Source of the DNA: Hyparrhenia diplandra
Taxonomy: Eukaryota > Streptophyta > Magnoliopsida > Poales > Poaceae
Reading direction: 5' to 3'
DNA length: 64,000 nucleotides
Assembly (NCBI GenBank): GCA_015847255.1
Contig: JADLZK010010477.1
Span: 124,001 to 188,000 of the forward strand
Positions within the stretch are counted from its first letter, which is position 1, and each line of letters begins with the position of its first letter. Below the pieces are notes generated by a model. That model did not search any database. It was not told the origin of the DNA and saw only the letters and a program-made list of their open reading frames with translations. The position numbers and the translations under genes are program-made. This document shows positions 57,345-64,000 of the stretch, in pieces.

Positions 57345-58520
57345 TTGTTGTCGGTAATGGCTCTACGCTTCTGTCTCGGCCATTGGCTCTCTGAGTTACC
57401 TCCTTCTTTTCGTCTTAATAATGTGCTTGTGTCCCCTCAAATTATTAAGAACCTCGTCTCTGTTCACCAATTTACTACCGATAACAATTGCTCTGTTGAG
57501 TTTGACCCGTCGGTTGTTGTTCTCGCGGAAGGCTCTTCCATCTCGAGAGAGATCGTCCGATACAACAGCTCGGGCCGTTGTATCCACTCCACCTACCACC
57601 AGCCCACTCTCGTCGCTTTCGCGGTCGTCTTCCCCCGTGTGGCATCGGCGTCTTGGCCACCCGGGTCATGAAGCTTTGTCCAAACTTGCATCCGGTGTCT
57701 CTGTCATATTCGGGGACTGCTTTCGAGTTGTGTCATGCCCGTCGGTTAGGGCGTCATGTTAGATTGCCTTTTCATGAGTCTACTTCTAAGCGTCAAATAA
57801 GTTTGATCTTATACATTGTGATCTATGGACCCTCCGTCGTCGTGAGCATTTACGGTTACAAATACTATTTGGTCATTCTTGATGATTGCACTCACTACTT
57901 ATGGACTTTTCCTTTGCGCCTAAAAATCGACACTTTCAAAGACACTCCAAAGCTTCATCGCCACGCCTCTACCCAATTCGGTGCCCGCGTCAAAGCTGTC
58001 GGTGTGACAATGGGCGCGACCCGACAACTCTAGCTCCCGACAATTCTTCCTCACCCGGGGCCTCCATCTGCGTATGTATGTCCCGCCCCCACACCTCGCC
58101 TCAAAACGGTAAAGCTGAACGCATTATCCGCTCCATCAATAATGTAGTTCGCTCCTTGCTCTTTCGGGCGTCCATGCCCCCAGTCCTATTGGGCCGAGGC
58201 TCTCTCCACACCCACTGTTCTTCGTAACATCTTGCCCACCAAGACTCTAGACTTCTCCACGCCCCACCTTGCCCTCCCGGGTAAGCCACCCACACTCTGA
58301 TCATCTACGAGTCTTGGTTGCAAATGTTATCCAAACATGTCGGCCACAACACCTCACAAACTCGCTCCTCGGTCTGTCCTGCGTGTCTTCCTAGGATATT
58401 CCGCTCATCACAAAGGGTACCGCTGCCTTGACCTCTCCTCCAACGAGTCATTATCTCCCAAAAAGACGTCATCTTTGATGAAACGGCCTTTCCCTTTTGC
58501 TGAGCGTCCACGGTCCTAGT
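57345..58520 (+). pseudogene. copia-2 integrase remnants
   Basis: VWHRRLGHPGHEALSKL (57636-57690) is the pre-integrase motif. HCDLW, YKYYLVILDDCTHYLWTFPL and AERIIRSINNVVRSLLF are integrase-core pieces in different frames. VLRVFLGYSAHHKGYRCLDL near 58380 is the C-terminal part. Frequent single-base losses separate the frames. Confidence 0.75.
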
Positions 58521-58941
58521 GCTCGGCCGGACCTTCGATTCCTCGAGGACGATTTCGACTCGTGCTACCTCCCATTGGACCGGTGCACAAGTTTTTGTCT
58601 CGAGCACACCCCGCGGCGTCTCGACGCCCCCGGCGCCCAATGTCGGTCCCTCTCGTGATCGTGCCTCGGGGGCGCCTCACCGCCGGTCGACGATGTAGTC
58701 TCACCAGGTGCCCGAGCTCCACATCCCCCCTCCGGACGGGGGACTTCTACCGCGCCACGACTGCACTGGCGTCGCCAGGGGGCACTCTACATCCCACCTG
58801 CGCTACGGGTGACACCCACGACGCCCTCTCCCGCGCCACGCGCGGCCTCGGCTACCCCACCCAGTGCACCCTCCCCGGTCTACGTCCCGCCATGTCTCCG
58901 GGGGGGTGCCGGAGCGCCGCCAGGGTTTCCACCTCTTCGCC

Positions 58942-59099
58942 CGGCGCACCTCTTCACCCAGCAGTACACGCGGCGCGAGACCGCGCCCTCGACTGCTTCA
59001 GCTCCAGTCTTGCATTCGCTCGGCGCACCTCTTCACCCAGCAGTACACGCGGCGCGAGACCGCGCCCTCGACTGCTTCAGCTCCAGTCTTGCCCAAGGG
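58942..59099 (+). repeat. 79-bp tandem duplication in copia-2
   Basis: CGGCGCACCTCTTCACCCAG begins at 58942 and again at 59021, and the following 55 bases through GCTCCAGTCTTGC are identical. The period of 79 is not a multiple of three, so the duplication shifts the pol frame by one. Confidence 0.9.
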
Positions 59100-60060
59100 T
59101 GCTGTGGCTGTCCCTCCAGTGACAAACCAGCACCCCATGAGCACACGGGCCAAGAGCGGCTTCCGGATGCCGGCTGCCTACCACGTCGCCTCTCTATCTG
59201 CGGTACCGAAGACCTTCCGAAGCGCGCTTGCCGATCCCAATTGGCGCGCAGCTATGGAAGAGGAACACAGTGCTCTCCTTCAGAATCACACCTGGGATCT
59301 CGTGCCTCGACCCCCTCGGGCCAACGTTGTCACCGGGAAGTGGATCTTCAAGCACAAGTTTCAGTCTAATGGCTCCCTTGGGAGGTACAAGGCTCGTTGG
59401 GTCCTTCGTGGATTCACCCAGCGGCCTGGTGTTGACTTTGATGAGACGTTCAGCCCTGTCGTCAAGCCAGCCACAGTTCGCACGGTGCTCTCCCTGGCTC
59501 TCTCCCGCAGGTGGCCTATTCACCAGCTGGATGTGAAGAATGCCTTTCTTCATGGCAATCTGACCGAGACTGTTTACTGTCAGCAGCCCGCCGGATTCGA
59601 GGATCCAGCTCGTCCAGATCATGTCTGCCTCCTCAGGAAGTCTCTCTATGGGCTGAAGCAGGCGCCTCGTGCATGGTACAGTCGCATGGCCTCTTTTCTA
59701 GTGTCCATCGGATTTGTTGAAGCCAAGTCAGACACCTCCCTCTTCGTCTATCGGCGTGGCTCAGATATTGCCTACTTGTTGCTCTATGTGGATGATATTG
59801 TCCTCACAGCTTCCACACCCGGTCTTCTTCGGCGGATCATCTCAGCGCTTCAGCAAGAGTTCGCCATGAAGGATCTTGGTGTCCTGCATCACTTCCTCGG
59901 CATGCAGGTTCAGCGCAGTGGAGACGGCCTTCTCCTCTCACGTGACGTTACATGCTCGATATTCAAGCGTGCGGGGATGTCCGAATGCAAGCCGTGCTCC
60001 ACCCAGTTGACACAAACCGAAGGTTGCTGCGGTGAGGGGGCACCGTGTCCGATCCGACAA
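59020..60060 (+). CDS. copia-2 reverse transcriptase, open frame
   Basis: A copia-type RVT_2 domain read in one frame (the open frame spans 58864-60333). Recognisable in order are NWRAAMEEEHSALLQNHTWD, KWIFKHKFQSNG, RWVLRGFTQRPGVDFDETFS, QLDVKNAFLHGNL, SLYGLKQAPRAWY, the catalytic YVDDIVLTA (about 59785) and MKDLGVLHHFLGMQV. All catalytic aspartates that I can see are present. Upstream the frame is corrupted by a 79-bp tandem duplication (58942 and 59021). Downstream, RNase H pieces (ATWLRQLLLELHAPL-type, DIFTKGLP-type) at 60390-60690 are in other frames. Confidence 0.85.
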
Positions 60061-60735
60061 ATTTCCTCAGCCTTCTTTGAGCTCAAGATGCGATGTTCAC
60101 TCGGACGGACATCTCGTATGCAGTTCGAACAGGTCGCGCTCTATATGCATGATCCTCGTGAGCCTCACCTTGCAGCCTTAAAGCGGATACCGCTATGTTC
60201 GAGGCACCCTCCATCTTGGACTCCTCCTGCGACCGTCCTCTTCGTCCGATCTTGTAGTCTGCGATGCCGATCGGGCTGGTTGCCGGGACACCCGCCGGTC
60301 CACCTCGGGCTACTGTTGTGTGTTCCTCGGTGACAACCTCGTCCCCCGGGTCCTCGGCGTCCGAACACCGTGTCAAGATCTAGTGCGAAGCCCGAGTATC
60401 GCGGAGTGGCAAATGGAGTTGCAGAGGCCACTTGGTTGCGCCAGCTTCTTCTGGAGCTGCACGCCCCCCTCGGGCGCCACACTAGTATATTGTGACAACA
60501 TTAGTGCCATCTACATGACCTCCAATCCGATACAAAGATCGGTACCAAGCACATTGAGATCGATCTTCACGCCGTCAGGGAGAGCGTGTTGCTATTGGTG
60601 ATGTTCGAGTCCTGCATGTCCCTACCTCCTCGCAGTATGCCGACATCTTCACCAAAGGGCTACCTTCCTCAGTGTTCACGGAGTTTAGGTCCAGTCTGAA
60701 CGTGCAAAGTGGCTGACGTTCCGACTGCGGGGGAG

Positions 60736-60925
60736 TGTTATACTAGCCTATTATTAGTGCTGTGTGTGGAGTGCCTAATGGCCTCAGATTGTGTTGTGGG
60801 TGCGTGAGTAACTCAAGGCATGGAGACCTGGCATGGTTGGCCAGGAATACTCCATGCCTGCTATATGTATCGCACCCTCTAATCTGAATCAATCAAGGAA
60901 TTATTCCCAGCCATAATCTCTTTCA
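60736..60925 (+). repeat. copia-2 3' LTR
   Basis: Starts TGTTATACTAGCC and ends ATAATCTCTTTCA. The two visible differences from the 5' LTR are G to T at the sixth base and A to C in CTCTAATCTGAATC. Confidence 0.93.
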
Positions 60926-61663
60926 TTTACTTCGGAGAAAAGTTCAACAGTTGATTTGCACAAAGACTGTGAGGTGTTATTATAAGTGCAAAAAAGACGA
61001 TTCCCATTATGCTATACTCCCTCTATTTTTTTACAGTCATATTAGCACTGCCACTGTCCTAAGTCACATTTTTAATCTTTGACCATCAATTTGTAAAATC
61101 CATGTTGTTTCGACATGTTAATTATATATTATGAAATCATAGTGAATCTAAAGACATAACTCTTATGTTGTCAACCTATACAAACTTTTTGGAATTGATG
61201 GTCAAACGTAGAAATGTTTTAACTTAGGATAAACGTAATACGACTTGTAAAAAGGGAGAGAGTATCTCTATTCTCTAGACCTTTCTCTAGACCTTTGTGT
61301 TGAAACCAAATCATAATTCTAAGTTTTTGATGTTTTAGTATCCATATGTTTTGAGGCACCTAACGCCTAGCATTGTAGAAATAACAAAAAGGGAATTTGA
61401 TAGGCATTAAAACATTGAATTAAACCGTACTAAATGAATGAGATCTGTAGAAGATTATTATATTCACTACTAGTTAGGGTATAGCCTTATAAGTTTGAGC
61501 AGCTATCATGCACATGCCCTGGTGTTCACTTCCATTGCTTATCATAAATAATGGATTGTGGTCATTTGGCATTCATGTGACATCTTGCTTGACTAGATGA
61601 TTCATCATAAAAAAATGTGTTTGGATTAACATTGTTGGAATAAACTATAGGATAATAACTTAC
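60926..61663 (-). other. Receptor-kinase intron, right of copia-2
   Basis: AT-rich intron sequence with a Stowaway MITE at 61017-61262 and a CTCTAGACCTTT tandem duplication near 61272-61296. Nothing else. Confidence 0.6.
61017..61262. mobile_element. Stowaway-type MITE
   Basis: CTCCCTCTATTTTTTTACAG at the left and CTTGTAAAAAGGGAGAGAG at the right are inverted repeats. TA lies on both sides (61015-61016 and 61263-61264). 246 bp, AT-rich, non-coding. Confidence 0.82.
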
Positions 61664-61807
61664 AGCTTTTGTAGTTTTTTGAGGTGGTCAAAAGAGTCAG
61701 GTATTGACCCACTTAAATCGTTTGTTCCTAGATTTAGAGATACCAAACTTGATAAGCTCCCCAGCTCTGGTGGAATCTCTCCAGATATGTAGTTCCTTTC
61801 TAGTGAT

Positions 61808-62673
61808 CTGAAACCAAAAAAAATGGTTTGCATGAATCAATACTTAAGACATCCATGTCACCAATAAATTCGAAACCAACATAGGTAAGGCATTTGTGTG
61901 TGTTCATAATACAAGCTACAAGTGATAAGTCCCCAAGTGTTGTCCATCAGCATAGAATCCAAATGGATTATCTACATGTAATTTCATGAGCCTTTTGCAT
62001 TACAAGGTAGCATAGAGCTTATTTTTAAACTCATAACTTGTCATATGGGCTCAGTTAGAGAAAAACATTATGTGAACTTTTCTTTCAATTTTTTTTATCT
62101 TGAATGATTTTTATTCCTAAACAATTGATTAAAGTTTATATGAATAAAAGTCCACATTTCTATTAGTAATGAAGTATATATGTGAGATGATCAGGAAGGA
62201 ATGAGCTAGGGGTAGAGGTCATGGGTTCAAACATGAGCAATAGTCCTTGCAACCAAGCACTCAGATGGGCTATCTCATCCCAATAGATAAGGATGGGATC
62301 AACCCATCCTACCATATCCATGAATAAAACACAACCTAAATACATGGCTTTAGCTCCTTGAGGAGATTCTAGGTTTCTCCGCCCAATCAAGGCTCATGAT
62401 CTCCTATCCTTGCCTATGTTATTCCTCAAGCTTGTGTTGGCTCTTGTCATATTTTTCTGTTGTAAAAGCTCATTATCTATTATGTTCACACTATTATCCA
62501 TAGCTGTGGTTTTGTTAGGTAAAAGAAGACCTAGTCGTTAAAAAAAAGGTGGATGTTTACCATTTTTTTCTATCCTATTTCTATCTTTCCTTAACTGATT
62601 TTATTTATATGGGATAAATAATGATACTTGGCAAATTTTATATCTTTTCAGCATGAAAATGATACTTCCATAC
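61808..62673 (-). other. Receptor-kinase intron between LRR exons
   Basis: AT-rich. A plus-strand patch at 62190-62400 (GGGGTAGAGGTCATGGGTTC and GCACTCAGATGGGC) has some GC content but no domain. A long intron or decayed LRR exon region; no gene of its own. Confidence 0.4.
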
Positions 62674-63344
62674 CTCACAACGATTGCAGATTTTCAGAGG
62701 TGTTGAAGATTTGATAGAGTTTGGGATGATAGTGTTATTTTATTATTGCTTAGATCCCTGTCTGAATTATCACATTCTTAGCATGGTTATCAAGGCAGCA
62801 TGGCATGCACCAGATCATTCCCCTTGGGCTGCTCTGATGCTTAAGCAACCCCTTAGTAACTTTGATTCTTATTCCTTTATATAATATAATGGATAATGAT
62901 ACTTTGCAAATTTTGCATCTTGTCGAAATGAAAATGGCACTTACATGTCACTCAGCATTTGAAGATTTTGTAGAGAACTTGGTATTGTGCCACTCAATTG
63001 ATTTTCGCTTAGATCCCTGTCCATGTGTCACATTATTACAGTTCTTTATCAATCTTGGCAACATGAATCAAGTCTAACTTACATAGTCTATTGCGTTCAA
63101 AAAAAAACTTACATAGTCTGAGTTTTAGTAGACAACCAAGAGAGGTAGGTAATGATCCATTCAAATTATTTCTTCCAAGTTGTAGAGTTACTAAATTTGA
63201 TAGATCCCCAAACTCCTGTGGAATGAATCCAGCTATACTGTTGCTGTCTAATAACCTGAGGACATAGTATGTTAGCAGTCAGCATACATATCTATTTTTT
63301 TGGGAGAATAATCTTACCTGCGTCGACACCTTTTTCTTATGTTG

Positions 63345-63985
63345 GAAAAAAGTGTACAGGCATTTAAAAGAATAGATTGCTAAACTTACGGTTGTTGCAA
63401 AGTTGTTAGGTTTGCAATGTGGGGTGATAAGGTTCCCTGTTAACCCACATGAGCTCAAAGTTCTGCAAAATCATAATAAGAAACTGAGCATGTAATTTTG
63501 TAAAGTGTAAACACAAGTGCACAATATTACAAACCTATACTCCATCTGTTTCAAATATAAGTCGCTTTGACTTTTTGGTTCATCGATTTGTATCTAGACA
63601 CAATACTATATCTAGATGCATAATAAATAGATGTACCCAAAAAGTGATTTATAATCTGAATCTTAAAATACCAGAATCATCAATGGGACTTTATATCTGT
63701 ATCTTAATTAAGCTTGTGCATGTATATTCTGTACTTAGTTTGTGTGCTTTACTATCCTAGTTTACACTACTACAATGTGGCTCATCACAATCCGTTTATC
63801 CATCTTTATGGCGACATAATTTTATGAATGATTGGACCTGTTTTCATGGGCACCAAATGTTGGACACTTGAAAGAATACATCGGCAACTTATAGTTGCTA
63901 TAAAGTTGTTAGCTTTGCAATACTAGTTGATAAGGTTCATGTTAACCTAGATCAGCTCAAAGTTCTAACTTGGATCACATGGTAA
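63345..63985 (-). repeat. Duplicated LRR exon with flanks, receptor kinase 5' side
   Basis: 63360-63475 and about 63870-63985 share GAATA(G/C)AT, TTGCTA(T)AAAGTTGTTAG, TTTGCAAT, TTGATAAGGTTC-like sequence, GTTAACC and ATGAGCTCAAAGTTCT or ATCAGCTCAAAGTTCT. The left copy is the LRR exon 63390-63462; the right is a more decayed duplicate interrupted by stops. A Stowaway-like patch lies between them. Confidence 0.7.
63540..63661. mobile_element. Small Stowaway-like MITE
   Basis: CTCCATCTGTTTCAAATATA then AGTCGCTTTGACTTTTTGG on the left, and CCCAAAAAGTGATTTATAATCTGAA on the right when read with the 34382-34479 unit as guide, form an imperfect inverted repeat. The outer right end is decayed. Confidence 0.45.
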
Positions 63986-64000
63986 AACTTTAGTCCTACA

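Larger units (their letters stand above)
56265..60925 (+). mobile_element. Complete Ty1/copia retrotransposon, plus strand (copia-2)
   Basis: Two 190-bp LTRs (56265-56454 and 60736-60925) differ at only two positions by eye. The 5-bp target duplication TTTAC flanks both ends (56260-56264 and 60926-60930). The primer site TGGTATCATCCG follows the 5' LTR directly and the polypurine tract GCGGGGGAG precedes the 3' LTR. The internal region is short (4.28 kb) because gag is largely missing, and pol is frameshifted except for the reverse transcriptase. It sits in an intron between LRR exons of the receptor kinase pseudogene, on the opposite strand. Confidence 0.93.
53425..63462 (-). pseudogene. LRR receptor-like kinase with DLSV/CRK-type kinase, frameshifted, split by copia-2
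   Basis: Read right to left. LRR exons: 63390-63462, 63113-63255, 62945-63016, 62674-62757, 61664-61807, 55622-55693 and 55475-55540, most being 72 bp or a multiple, each encoding LRRs such as SLERNYISGEIPPELGSL. 55322-55389 encodes FTGNSLNCGQPSIPCAKHS, the usual LRR cap. 54707-55064 holds the membrane span WVIPTIVSLVAVFICFILFF and juxtamembrane. Kinase exons: 54382-54592 (FPDGLDIAVKRLASHSGQGF), 54068-54305 (VIHRDVKASN, DFGLAKMF), 53831-53980 and 53425-53733 (CVQENAVDRPTMTDVVAML), stop at 53425. Kinase motifs resemble CRK/S-domain kinases. Indels lie in the T7 run (54784-54790, minus sense), a CA repeat at about 54480-54487, about 53911, and in exons 63390 and 63113. The true 5' end is probably beyond 64000. 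Confidence 0.82.

Noticed and set aside
1..64000. Search for CRISPR arrays, tRNA and rRNA genes
   Set aside because: Repeated short motifs are CACTA subterminal repeats or microsatellites, not spaced CRISPR repeats; the only tRNA-related signals are retrotransposon primer-binding sites at 46733 and 56455.

Overview
This window is nuclear DNA from a grass, most likely a panicoid (the sorghum, maize, millet and switchgrass group). The evidence is the CACTA transposons whose subterminal arrays are built on TTTGCCGAGTGC, Stowaway and Harbinger-type MITEs, Ty1/copia elements, a coiled-coil NLR with a duplicated NB region as in rice Pib, and AT-rich introns next to GC-rich exons. It is a disease-resistance gene neighbourhood heavily invaded by transposons. 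I saw no tRNA or rRNA gene and nothing prokaryotic or organellar.

Layout. 1-1251: right end of a CACTA element cut by the window edge. 1.75-14.1 kb: a plus-strand NLR gene (NLR-1) with exons 1880-3004, 5473-6132 and 11872-14085, plus an extra NB-like exon at 7263. Spliced without that exon it would encode about 1332 residues. 14.2-15.4 kb: non-autonomous CACTA-like element with a GC-rich core. 17.4-19.0 kb: 5'-truncated second NLR (NLR-2; end of ARC2, LRRs and C-tail). 20.37-29.44 kb: complete 9.07 kb CACTA element with TAT target duplications, TNP2-like and TnpA-like remnants and a very long hairpin. 29.6-33.3 kb: NLR-2 downstream sequence. 34.64-35.88 kb: a second copy of the GC-core CACTA-like element (TSD GAT). 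36.9-38.3 kb: BCS1-type AAA-ATPase gene broken by four indels. 38.6-47.2 kb: nested MITEs and a decayed minus-strand copia element. 49.8-53.1 kb: a degraded duplicate of the NLR-2 3' half with its downstream sequence. 53.4-64.0 kb: minus-strand LRR receptor kinase pseudogene whose ectodomain intron holds a complete copia element (56.27-60.93 kb, TSD TTTAC).

Functionally this is an immune-receptor cluster: two NLR loci plus a duplicate fragment, and a receptor-like kinase. Only NLR-1 looks potentially expressible, and several of its nucleotide-binding motifs are degenerate. NLR-2, the AAA-ATPase and the receptor kinase carry truncations or frameshifts. Many of the frameshifts are one- or two-base indels, often in short repeats, so assembly error must be excluded before calling them dead. 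The most notable structures are the serial NB modules of NLR-1, the long inverted repeat inside the CACTA element, the paired GC-core elements, and the segmental duplication of the NLR 3' region.
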